Assembly (NCBI GenBank): GCA_950295325.1
Contig: OX485804.1
Span: forward strand, 5,456,001 to 5,520,000
DNA length: 64,000 nucleotides
From: Polytrichum commune
Lineage: Eukaryota > Streptophyta > Polytrichopsida > Polytrichales > Polytrichaceae
Direction: 5' to 3'
Positions 30,100 through 41,500 of the stretch are shown piece after piece (the first letter of the stretch is position 1; each line of letters begins with the position of its first letter). A model generated the notes under the pieces. That model had not been told where the DNA came from, searched no databases, and saw only the letters and a list, made by a program, of their open reading frames with translations. Made by a program: the position numbers and the translations under genes.

Positions 30100-31330
30100 C
30101 AAATGAGTCCCACGCAACACATTCTTTGTAATTGAAAGTTTTGGGAATCTATAATCCTCGTACAATTTCAAAAAACATTCAGTGACAAAGGATGTGTCGC
30201 ATGGGACTCAATGACGATAGTGATAGAAGTTCATGTGATCTTTACGACAGTCTTCAGAGGGCTTTCATGGTCATGTCATCCTGTAAAAGAGGCTTCTTGG
30301 TTGGGTTGTCTTGGAGTTCTTTGCCGTGGCCACATACTGCCTACGACCTGCTCGAATCCCATGTGAGAATAATAGCTCGGCACCAAAAATGACGAATTGG
30401 GAAAAACTTGATACTTCAGTGTCGAGAAGAAGACATCTTTGAAGATCCATGAGACCGTAGAATCGTCAAGATTTTTTCTATGTGATTAGGGGGGCGGATT
30501 CTAGACCGTACCCTTTTGTGTTACCAGGGTTTCCCAGGAAATCACTTGCTTACGGGGATAGCCTGTGTAACCACCAGATCCTCCCTGATTCAGTAGACGA
30601 AATTTAGAAAATCTCCGAGGTTTTATGAAGGAGAAGTCCCTTTCACTAGGGATTCCCTTGATTTTTGTTTCACGGACTCATGCAAGGGAATTTCTCCTAT
30701 ACCAATTTGTGGCTTGCTAAAAGTTTAGAGGAGGTTGAATCAAGTTTGTTGATTAAGGATGAGTTGACCAGCTGCTGCCACAGAAGTGTTCTTGAACTAT
30801 CAAAAGCTGGATGGAACTTTGACTTTCAAGAGCATCTTTCTTTTCAGGTGAAAGTCGTGTCATAAATAGAATTAACATCTGCACGGAAACTGCATATGCA
30901 TCTGTATTTCATCTTGCCCGCCTCACTGTTTGGGAAGCAGGAGTATTGGTCATCTCACCAAATGATGTCATGCTATTTTGGATTTGGCAGCTAAAGTATG
31001 ACAACAATATGGGCCATTATCTATGACAACAGTGATGAATTGTGTGCACTGTCCAGTTGTTTTTGGTAAAGCTTGTTACGGTTTCCCAGTACAACCACAT
31101 AATGCTACCACAATATTTCTCATGCAATGCAAACCCCGAATCTGCAAGAAGTCAAGCAACATCAACTCCGTTGGGAATTGAGAAGAGACAACTGTGGTTC
31201 CCGAGTTTCAAGAAGATCAGATGCAAACTTGCTCTCAAAAGAAAATCATCAGGGTACAAATTAACCATGAGACCATGATATATTTTTCTTGAAGTTGCAT
31301 TGATTAACTGGGAAAACAAATATTGGCTCC
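30100..31330. other. non-coding stretch, nothing recognised
   Basis: Short frames only (the longest about 78 codons) and no family resemblance. No repeat with a partner elsewhere in the window was noticed. The last 150 bases may hold the 3' untranslated region of the kinase-like gene. Confidence 0.35.
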
Positions 31331-31337
31331 ATTCGCT

Positions 31338-32432
31338 TTACGGATGGCCTTCTGCTGCCCATCTCTTTAGAATGCTGCGCACACTAGTTTCCACCCACCT
31401 TGCATTGCCCCAAGTTCCCCACCCTGCCATGAACCTCATCCAGTCCACCAAGGCAATTTCAAATTGCCCTTTCATCACCTCAAAGCTGTAATTCTCAGTC
31501 TCTGCATTTACTCCCCTTGCACTCAACGCCTGGTTCAATTCCCGGTAATAGAACCGCAACAGTTCTTCGTCTCCCCCTCTCTTCCGAAGAAGTGATCCGT
31601 CAACACTCGTACCTATAAAATACACCAAATCCTGCACCCCTAGCCCACACCCTACGTACTGGAAGTCGTACAGCGCACAATTGGAGGAATTCCCCGAAAA
31701 CAGGATGTTGGCGGCCTTGCAGTCGCCATGAATTAATGTCCTGCCCACGCATTCGGTCTTCAGTTTCTGGGCTGCAGCTTCAAAGTGCGGGACCGACAAT
31801 ATCCACTCACTATCTATACAAGAAAATTCTTCCCTGCGTGTGTCGAGGTACCAGTACCCTCCCTGTGCCCAGGCACCTTGCACGTCCGAGGGATTTCGGA
31901 CTTCCAAGGGTGGAGGGATCAAAGGGAGATCAGTGCTGTCGTTGGCGCAGCCCCAAAATGCAGCATGGAAATTTGCGAGCCACCGAAGCACGGCCTGCGT
32001 TTGTTGCAACTCGAGGGTGTGACCATGCGAAAGTGGGAAATCGACTTCCAAATCTTCCAAAAGCAGGCAATCCTTCCTCGCCTTTTCTGTTGTAGGGTAA
32101 CTCCTTGCCACGCGCGCCGGGCACGGGGATTGTAGGCGAGACGAAAGGTGACAGTAGAAATATCGTTCCACATTGTAGGACACGAGTTTGCGGATGTGAG
32201 ACTCGTCAGCTGCCGGGGCATTTGGAGGGTTGATAGTTTTCAGGATTAACGAGGTTGGGGTGGACGAGGCGCCCTGGATGAGGACGCTCAAGCGATAAAT
32301 GTGGCCATATGATGACCACAGGGTTGCGAGGTGGGTGCTGGATATCAGCTGGAATGATGCAGGGAGGGCGCGGGCAATATTGTTTACTGCTGAAGAGCCC
32401 ATTGTTGCAGCAGGACAGATGATTTGTACCAA
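31338..32432 (-). CDS. CHK/EcKinase-like (aminoglycoside phosphotransferase fold) kinase
   Basis: A single-exon frame of 364 residues, or 354 from the second Met at 32402, whose context looks equally good. The nucleotide-binding lobe has SLILKT (Lys65) and a conserved Glu in YNVERYFY. The catalytic loop LIHGDCKAANILF (His235, Asp237, Asn242) and the metal-binding ALYDFQYVGCG (Asp256) are intact, and VQDLVYFIGTSV follows. This is the signature of the ecdysteroid-kinase-like/CHK group, related to choline and aminoglycoside kinases. Plant members phosphorylate unknown small molecules. No signal peptide or membrane segment is seen, so it is probably cytosolic. Confidence 0.8.
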   Translation of the reverse strand: MVQIICPAATMGSSAVNNIARALPASFQLISSTHLATLWSSYGHIYRLSVLIQGASSTPTSLILKTINPPNAPAADESHIRKLVSYNVERYFYCHLSSRLQSPCPARVARSYPTTEKARKDCLLLEDLEVDFPLSHGHTLELQQTQAVLRWLANFHAAFWGCANDSTDLPLIPPPLEVRNPSDVQGAWAQGGYWYLDTRREEFSCIDSEWILSVPHFEAAAQKLKTECVGRTLIHGDCKAANILFSGNSSNCALYDFQYVGCGLGVQDLVYFIGTSVDGSLLRKRGGDEELLRFYYRELNQALSARGVNAETENYSFEVMKGQFEIALVDWMRFMAGWGTWGNARWVETSVRSILKRWAAEGHP

Positions 32433-32502
32433 CCGACCACTCTCTCAATCCAGCTCTTCCTCACCTGAATTGCCTGCAGTCTGCACCACACCAGGAAAAT
32501 GA

Positions 32503-34716
32503 CATGAGTTCCCACTATGTCCATGGTGTCTTTTCAAGCATCCTCTGCCTTCGTAGAAATGACAGAAAGACGACTACATGGCATTGCAATGTGGACTGAA
32601 CGCACTGCCAGGAAAAAGGAAAAATAAGAAGAGATGACTCTGATGTTGCCGCCGGCATGAAGTCGAGTTGATCTAACTTTGCATGTAATCCCGAAATGGG
32701 CATCACGAGAATTAGAGGACCCTTGAAGACTATTGCCTCCTTTCCTTTCAAAGATGAAAAACTTGCATGGAACAACTTGAATGGGCACGGACAGGCCGGC
32801 CCACACCTATCTCCCCCAAGGCCAAGCCCTTAGGTTCCCACATGGTTGGTGGAATATGTCTGATTCATCCAGATAACCCCACTATCCCCACTGTGACTGG
32901 GTGTGCCATAGTGGTAGGGTGCACCAGAAAAAAGCAAGTGTTGGGAATGTCACCCATCCTAAGCATTATTCCGACCTTAGGCGGCTTAACCTCAGAGTTC
33001 CGATGGGATTTGGTTTAAGGCCTTGGGTTTAAGCCACCCTATGGACTGCCAGGACATTAATACCCACAAAAACTTGGATTTAAGGAGAAGCATATCTACT
33101 CAGATATGGGAAATTGCAACCCTAAAGAGATCTGCTTACCAATGAGGCCCAATTCATGGACGTTGAACCACAAAGCTCGAATTATTTCAGAATTTTCATT
33201 GGTTGATTAGGCCACAGGTAAGTTGACGCTAGTAGCCTGGGCATTGCCGGCCGAGTGGTGCTCGTTAGGGTCTGGCCAGTGAGAACTTGAGCAAAGATTG
33301 CAGCCCTGAATCCTCCTATCAATGTCCATATCCATAAGCACCTAGTATATGGGAATTTACAACGATGAAACAAACAGCACAAGTACTTGTAGACAACCCC
33401 ACTAGCATTGTTTGACAACCTTACTCATAAATGTTGGTTATCAGCTCACAGGTGAGCATTCTCAATCTACCCAGAACATTGCTACCAACTCTTGCACATC
33501 GTGTCGCACATCAGAATCACGTCCAAACCATCCCTATTTGCATCGAGAGTATGATGGTGTGCTGTGCAGATATGGACATCTCCCTGCATTGAAAGCCAAG
33601 GCCAATTATACACACTCACTAAATAACCATTCTTGAAATCTAACTGGGTAGAGTCATTCCTGATAGCGTAAAGACAACCCTACTTTTAAACCCTACTTTA
33701 AGGCCCAGTCTTAGAAAATATGAAATGGCTACTGGGGAATCTGTACTGTATTTCGAATAAGAGCTTATTTCTCTATGTCTTTAAAAGTTAAAGCACATTC
33801 TGCTCATTGAGGGGCTTCCGATCTTCTGCAAAGCCAAAGCGAAGAATTTTGTGCAGAGGATCCTTAATTCTCATCCTCTGAACTCTGTCCTTCTAAGTCC
33901 AAAATTTTTCTCTGTCCTCGTACCCAAGCTTGCACTGAAGCCTCCGCAATCTTGGCATTAAGTGATCGTATTTACATATCAGCTGGATAGGACACATTCC
34001 CAGGTTCACACAAAAAGGCCTCACCAATTCATCCAATCAGAAAAGAAAAGAAATTGGAATCATCGCTTTGGCGGGACGTGATAAGGGCCCGTTCGCCTGT
34101 AACATGGCCATGGGGAATTCATGATTTCGTTCAATCGCGTAATTTCCATTGGGGGAAGACTATACCCTCCACCCGCCCGAGGGTGAACCACACATTCAAA
34201 CACATCCACCTCGTTTAAAAGATGTCTCACGGTCCAACGGATTCTTTACAAAGCTCTTCAAAGATGTGCAATAATCTTTCCCTCAAAAATTTAAGCATAA
34301 GCTTGTGCTGTAACAAGAGACATTCTACAACGAGAACACGCATTATAGAGATTACAGTCATCTTTGTATTCCCTTAGGCACGCGAAGATTACTTCACATT
34401 CAAATTAGGGTTCCCATTCCCTGCACAATTCTACACGCGCAAAAGAAATAGGAAGCCCATAATAAACGAGCTGCGAATCCCAGGATATGTACCAAAAGCC
34501 ATAATCCTCCACCATGCGAACAAACTGAGAGTTCCTGAAGTAGGAGGAAAGTGTTCAATGTGGCCCGAATGTCTTGTACACCACAATCCAATAAAAAAAT
34601 GGAACCTGTCTCAAGAAGATGCTCATAGACATGGAAGGGTCAGGTTATTGGAAGGAGAGTTTGATGGTTTGAGGCGTCCTTTGCTACCTGCATTGCATTT
34701 GTGTACCTAGTGGTAC

Positions 34717-34719
<3 letters not shown>
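32503..34719. other. intergenic stretch with one dispersed repeat
   Basis: No gene is recognised. About 34120-34300 (ACCCTCCACCCGCCCGAGGG, GGGTGAACCACACATTCAAA) has a related copy inside GAPN intron 1 at 46370-46545. Otherwise there is only A/T-rich sequence with short frames. Confidence 0.4.

Positions 34720-34720
<1 letters not shown>

Positions 34721-34748
<28 letters not shown>
34721..34748. repeat. (AG)14 microsatellite
   Basis: An uninterrupted AG dinucleotide run of 28 bases, with no gene nearby on either side for more than 1.5 kb. Confidence 0.9.
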
Positions 34749-34752
<4 letters not shown>

Positions 34753-35026
34753 ATGGTTCGAGAGAGATTGCTTACCTTACATGCAGATATACATTGTGAT
34801 GATGTTTGTTTTGTTGTTGTCACAATGAGCTGCCTCGATTTCTGCTCCATCGGCACACAATTGTTGGTGACCCGGAAGGTGGCCATCGCCATCGCCATCG
34901 CCGGTCCTAGGATGAGATTGAGGTCTCGCAGGATGAATGGCGTGGTTTTCCCGGCCTTTTTGCTCAATTGCGGCGACAGGGAATCGTCACGTAAGGTAGT
35001 TGGGTCTTGAATGGTTACTTTTTCCG

Positions 35027-35735
35027 ACTAAGGTAGATGTTTGTTATTCGGATACTTTTCTCCCTGGATCCACCTCTCGTAGGATACGAAACACACAATT
35101 AGTGCGAGATGATTTGACAAATCCAGAGTATTGTGCCCATAGCCATTTGCCTCAGAAGTTTCGGAGCTCGTATGAATATTTTACGCAAAATCAAAGTGAA
35201 GATGCTCGTGCTTGTTAAGTGGTCAAATAGGTTCCCCTAATCATGTTGACTATTGAGCCTACTAATTAAGAATGGTCAACATGTTTTGAGCACGTAGTCC
35301 AATCTTTTCAATGCGCATGTTTTTTGGATGTTTGTTCTTAAATTCACACCTAACCACGTATCACTCAAAAAAAGGTGTTCAAATTGTTGATATGTTCAAT
35401 TTAGGCACGTCTACCTTAGCCCACTCCTCCTAGGATGCATAACACGTGATGTGCACAAAATGGTTAGCCAATCCAAATCTAGGTCGTACTCACTTTCTTC
35501 ATGATTTGCATTATTGAGTGAAGATTCTCATGTTAAATGGTCCTATACCCCAAAATTTTATATTGACTATTGATTCCATAATGGTCATCATATCTACTCA
35601 AGCATGTAGTCCAATTTCTTTTGAAAACATGTCTTTATGGCATCCATTCCTGGAGCCACACTAACCACGTACCACTCTAATATAAGTGTCCGATTAGGAT
35701 AAGTAGCCAAATTACACATGTCTACTTCTCATCCA
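35027..35735 (+). mobile_element. two adjacent copies of the TTAAGGTA-end TIR family
   Basis: Copy one (35027-35419) begins ACTAAGGTAGATG and ends TTAGGCACGTCTACCTTAG, an inverted pair. Its interior has GACAAATCCAGAG, CATGTTGACTATTGAGCCTA, TTTTGAGCACGTAGTCCAAT and CACACCTAACCAC. Copy two (about 35420-35735) follows at once with CACTCCTCCTAGGATGCATA, AGCATGTAGTCCAATTTC and a diverged end near 35710-35730. Neither encodes a protein. Confidence 0.7.
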
Positions 35736-36600
35736 TCCAACATTATAATTTGATTCATGCCAATTTATGATATAGGTAGCAGGAAACAAAAACAAATAGT
35801 ATCGGTATATCTATTTAGAATTTATGATTTGTATTGCCAAGTATGTATTGATTAACATCTGGATATCAAGACCATTTATAAGTTGTTCATTTTAATATTG
35901 ACATGTACCATGGGGGGGGGGGTGTAGTGAAAAATGTCCCCTACATGTTCACTTTGAAGAATTACATTCATAACAATAATAAATATCATGTTTCATGACA
36001 TTACTTTGTATAAACTCAAATGAAAATAATTTAAGGGTAAAATGACTATTTAAAAGCATTGGGGCTCCAAGTCAAATCAAAGATTTATTCTAATCATCAT
36101 AATTTTAGAAATGTACATGTATAGAACATGCTTGAAAATGACAATTGAAACTTTAATGGGTGAAGACTTTGGAGTTCACGAGCCATATGCAAATGTAGAA
36201 TTTATTTCCATTCTATTTACTTTATCTCTCCTTTTTTTAATTTTATTCCTACACCTTCACCTATTTCATCATAACTTACTACAAATGTAAAGAACATGTT
36301 CAATTTAACACTAGTGCCAAAATCCGTAATTTAAAATGTATGTGTCCAGAACATGCCCACAAAACAATGGTTGAAACGTTGAAAGTTTAAAAGTTGAGCA
36401 CATCAGGGTTCATCACAAAGAGCATAAGCCATCTTTGACTTTATGTCGTCAATGAAGATATTTATTAAGTTACCTCAAAATGAAGTTTTTGTATCCCAGT
36501 CAGCCCCGGCTAAAGCAAAACAACCCGTACATTAGTTCCTTGGAGACAAGGGTTCCTTAGGCATCCAACAAGGAATGGTTTGCCCAAATCGTCAGCTCCG
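35736..36600. other. A/T-rich non-coding stretch
   Basis: No gene or clear element is seen. The one noticeable feature is an 11-base G run at 35922-35932. Confidence 0.4.
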
Positions 36601-36659
36601 TAGGGGTGGTTAAGAAAGCTACGTAGCCAAGTGTCTAAAATGATGCGAGGACCTTGGCG

Positions 36660-36915
36660 ACCGCCACGTGTACAGATTTCAGGCCGCATGTTGTTAACCA
36701 ATCAGAAGGCGCCAGGGATGACTCGCATTCACACTGGGCCGACCTGCGAAGGAAGATGCTTCGGCGGATGCCATGGTGCCATTCTCGCCGCACACGATCC
36801 TCTGCGGAATCCTCCTTCGATTCCACCATCTCTGTGCACTTTTCTATTCTATTCTCTTCCTTTCCTTCCTTCCATCCTACGTTCCGTCCTTGCCAGATAC
36901 CTCTTGTGGCCCACA
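36660..36915 (+). promoter_or_regulatory. probable promoter and first untranslated exon of the ankyrin/RCC1 gene
   Basis: A G-box (CACGTG, 36665-36670) is followed by a long pyrimidine patch (about 36838-36890, TTCTATTCTCTTCCTTTCCT), typical of plant core promoters. Then comes a good 5' splice site (CACAG|GTATGTTT, about 36914). The stretch to the start codon at 38501 has several short upstream frames but no gene, and would be a leader intron plus 5' untranslated region. The exact start and acceptor are not determined. Confidence 0.35.
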
Positions 36916-38500
36916 GGTATGTTTGCGCTTGCCTGCCGCTCTTACCCTCGTCAGTTTTGGTCCAGAAACCACGCCAGGAAGTGAGTTCATCGGGGTTTCT
37001 CATTTCCATTGAACTGAATTGGAATCAGTTGATTGAGGTACTCGTTCAGGACTTTCTCGCAGCGGCGCCGTCGCTATTGACTTCTCGATTCGCTCTTAGG
37101 TTGCACTTTTGGTCAGTTTCAAGCATTGCTCGGGGTTGAGGATTGCCGTGCTCAGCAGTCTAGGGTTTCGGAGGATGTCGATGTGCGTGATTCACACTCT
37201 TCATCAGCATTGACTCCCGTGTGTTGTGGTTGCTTATTGGTGCTGTCTTCGTCGTTTCTGGGTATGTGGAGGATGTGTTTTTGGGCTTAATTGAATTAAT
37301 TGCCATGGGAAGGAGTGCAGTGTGTGGCAAATCCTTATGCGTAACGCATGTTAGGATTGTCGTTCGTCTAGGATTTGCTTACAAAAAGAGTTGCAGCAGA
37401 TTTTTTTGAAGGACCGTTGTGTCTTCTTCCCTGCTAGTGGAGTTCTTGGAGAAAAATAATTTTTGTCTTGATGATTAATTCCTGAAGCTCAACGTAGCTC
37501 AGAGGCGATTTCGGCGAGGGCGGTGCACACTGGTTGGAAATAGAGTTTTCTCTGAGCCATCTCTGCAGTGGAGAAACCTGTCAATTTTGTTTTGTTTTGT
37601 TGTGGACTGAATTTACGAGGGTGAGCTGTTGCTCCATATACCCGTGATTTTTAGAGCAGAGCTAGGTAGCTGAGATTGTGTCGAGCCTGATACGTCAGGT
37701 GATCATGGTAGCTGCTCCAGCTTTGTGTCGGCTTGAAGGTCATGGATGGGCATACCTCCTCTGTATCGAACAGTCACTTCAACAATGAAACTGAAGTTCC
37801 TGGAATGCTGTCGTACATAGTTAACATTGCAAGGTTCTAGATCCCTTTGGAATCATTCGTATTGGAATTATTTGTCCCCAACTTGTTGCCGTTACCTATG
37901 AAATCTCCTTTTCTCAGAACGTCGTGAGACTGTTCCGTCCAGAATCAATAGTGTCCTCAATTGCAATGCTCAATTCTACGCACCATATTTATGAAGATTA
38001 GCATTGCTGTAAAAATTGCCACTTATGCTGAAGTTCTTTCTTTGAAATTGAAGCTTGTGTTTCCTGAATGGGCTCACCATTTAGTTGGCGATGTCACACT
38101 CTCATTTAAATATCTGCCTGAGTGTACAGGAACACAGATCTAGTGCAACCTTTGGACTTTGGTTCTAGGGTATGGAATGTGAACAAAGTGGCAACTAAAT
38201 GCAGGTTCTACTTTCTTGGAAGCCAGAACAGCATCATTTGCTGGGCAGTGTTACTTTCACTCGGAGGTCTATGAGGACATGTGACTGGCTTTTAGTGCTT
38301 GCGTCATCCATAGGAGGCGAAATTGATGACGATGGGTATAGTTGTGAGTGATCATTAGTTGCGAGCATGGAGTGATCCAACAATATCGGGCTACATTCAA
38401 TAATATCAGCCTAGAAGGCTGATGATGGGGTGACTCACAGTGCTTTAGAAGAATTTAGAGTGTTCAACTAGTTGGTGCAAGTTAGAAGACGTAGAGCACT

Positions 38501-41500
38501 ATGGAAGGTATTAGCCTTTTGTCACCGGGATCGGGTCACAAGCAAAATACATCAAGGAAAACAGGAGGTGTACTTGGCTGTGATATTTGGGCAGCTGTAC
38601 GAAGTGGCACTGTACAAGAGGTGGAGCACGCACTAACACTGTTGAAGAGAAGTAATGTGAACATTGATGCAAGAAATGTATATGGGTCGACAGTCCTGCA
38701 CATTGCAGCTTGGCGTAACCATATTCCTATTGTCCGTCGCCTACTTGCAGCTGGTGCAAATCCTGATGCTAGGGTAAGTTCCAAGGCTACCCATCGTGCA
38801 AATTTTGTGAAGTTTGTTCATAATTGACTTTTCATACCAAATTGTATTTGAGTGTCGCTTCCGATTTTCTTGTCACATGTCTTAGTGAGTTCTCGGAATG
38901 CATCTGCTACACAGTTTTAGACTGATTCTTTTGTTACAGGATGGCGAATCAGGGTGGAGCAGCTTGCACAGAGCACTCCATTTTGGGCATTTGGCAGTTG
39001 CAGGTGTACTAATAGAAGCCGGAGCTTCTCTATCACTTGAGGACTCCAAAGGTCGAACGCCTATTGATCTTCTATCCGGCCCTGTCAAATCTGCAATTGC
39101 TAACCCCCAAAATTCAGGTGCAGTGTGGACGAGAATTCTTTAATCAATATTGCAGATTCGTAAGGCAACAACATAAGCAATGTATGCATTCTAAAATATA
39201 CTGATGATTTTGCCCTATATGCTGTTTCCTATTTAGTTTTAATCACCATAATTTTACTAAGAATTGAAACATTCTTGTTTGATCAACAATGACAAGGAGA
39301 AACCTCTCGGGGCCTTGGCTCATCATTGTCTTGGTGTCTGGATCTCTTGGCATGCATTACCTGCAAGTATTCCTGATCTTCTGCATCATTATCTTCATCA
39401 AAAGCTAACTGTGGACTATATAAGAATCATCATCGATATTGGGCCTGATTCAGTAATTTTCTTGCAGTAGTAGCGTAGGAGGTATACAATAATAGACATG
39501 ATCAAATGTAGCTGAATTTATTCCTGTATCTGCATGTATTCTAATTGTGGAAAGACAATACAGGTGCTGCAGAGGTTTATAGTTGGGGCAATGGAGCCAA
39601 CTACCAGCTTGGAACAGGAACTGCAGGGATTCAGAGGATACCGTGTCGTATTGATGCCTTGCAAAGCCTTGATGTTATACACATTGCAGCAGCTAAATTC
39701 CATAGTGCAGCTGTTTCTGCAAATGGTGATGTTTACACTTGGGGTTTTGGGCGTGGTGGTCGTTTAGGCCATCCAGATTTTGACATCCACAGGTTAGTGT
39801 GTTGGGGGAACTATTATTTGACTGGTCCAAAGTGTTCATTTCTACCTCGATTTTTGTTTATCAATCCCAGGTTAACAGAAAGGCTCTGGAGATGCACAGG
39901 TTACTGATAACATGCCAGCTTGGATTGACTCATGCAGTGGTCAGGTTGCAGTCATCTCCCCTCGACAAGTCATCAGTGGGCTTGTTGGAAAGAGGGTGAA
40001 GGTGATTTCAGTGGCCAAGCACCACACCATTATAGCAACTGATGGAGGAGAGGTTTTTACTTGGGGTTCTAATCGAGGTCAGTTATTCCTTTTTGTCCTG
40101 CAATTTACAAGCTGTAATGTAATTTTGTCTTGGTTTATTACTTTCTAAGAGGATTTATTAAATTTAAGGTATAGATGCTGAACTTTTATTGCTGCATGCA
40201 GATGGGCGATTGGGTTATCCAGCCATTGATACACAGCCTACACCCCGTAAAGTGAGCACACTTAAGGCACGTGTGGTAGCAGTGGCAGGAGCAAACAAGC
40301 ACAGTGCTGTTTTGACAGAAAATGGTGAAGTGTACACATGGGGTTGTAATCGGGAGGGGCAGCTGGGGTATGGCACTTCCAATTCTGCATCCAATTTCAC
40401 CCCACGCTTGATTGATTATTTGAAGGGTAGACATATGGTGGCTGTATCTACTGCAAAATACCACACTGTGGTCCTTGGAGCAGAAGGGGAGGTACATATC
40501 ATATTTCTAAGCTGATTCTATTGGATGTGATTTGTTTGATTCTTTTCAGATATCAAATTCTGGGCATACTTATTTCTTTCTTGTGACCCTTGTAATACAT
40601 GTTCAAATTTCTAATTTAAAACAAGTGCCTCAAAAGTGTTTCTAATTTCTCTGGATTTTCAAACAATAACCAAGCCTATATCATTGTATGCATGCTCTGA
40701 CTTCTTATAAAGGAAGTGAACTGTCAAATGACAATACTAAAGTCCTTGTTAAAAACCCGCCTTCAAATTGAAGTTCTTGTGTACGATATAGCCAATTTTA
40801 GCACTGTTTTGGTTTCAGGTGATGACTTGGGGTTACAAGATGGTAAACCCTCGACGTGTGCTTGTTTTACGGGACACAAAGAAAAGAGGATTCCTTCCTC
40901 TAAAATATCATAGAGCAGATAAATTGCATGTCATTGCTATAGCAGCAGGCATGACTCACAGTACAGCAGTTACTGAGGATGGTCTTGTCTTCTACTGGAT
41001 TTCTTCTGATCCACATCTGCGGTCCCACCAGGTGATTACTCTACATTCTAATTTCTATAGTTTGCCAGAACTTGTATCAACTATTGTGCATCAATACAAA
41101 GCACAATACATGCACATACAATACTATGAGCTACCAAGAATGGTTATAAAGTTTATTTTGGTTCACTTCTGTTGTCTTTAAAGTAGATACATCTTCAATG
41201 TGTCCTTTTAATAGGAAATAATTAACTTGAAATGTTAAGACAATTATTTGTCTAAACTTCTTTTGCTGCATATGATAAGTGTTCGTTTTTCCAGCAGTGT
41301 TTATCAGCAGTGTATATCAATATACTGCTTATTTATTGCCTAAAGCTTCTACTTTGACATGTGTTGTGCAAATGAAAGGCAGTGCTTGAATTTCAACTCA
41401 GGAAGCACTGTTTCCGCAGCATCAGGATTGTGTCACTCTCAACTACAAATGATTTACTCTGTGTTGATTAAAATGCCTTTGTCATTGTTGAACAGCTATC

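Noticed and set aside
34753-35010. Open frame of 85 codons after the AG microsatellite
   Set aside because: It contains simple GCCATC repeats, has no homologous motif and overlaps the start of a repeat element.
36631-37139. Several overlapping 60-160-codon frames on both strands
   Set aside because: They lie in a GC-richer promoter and leader region of the ankyrin/RCC1 gene, lack family motifs and contradict each other.
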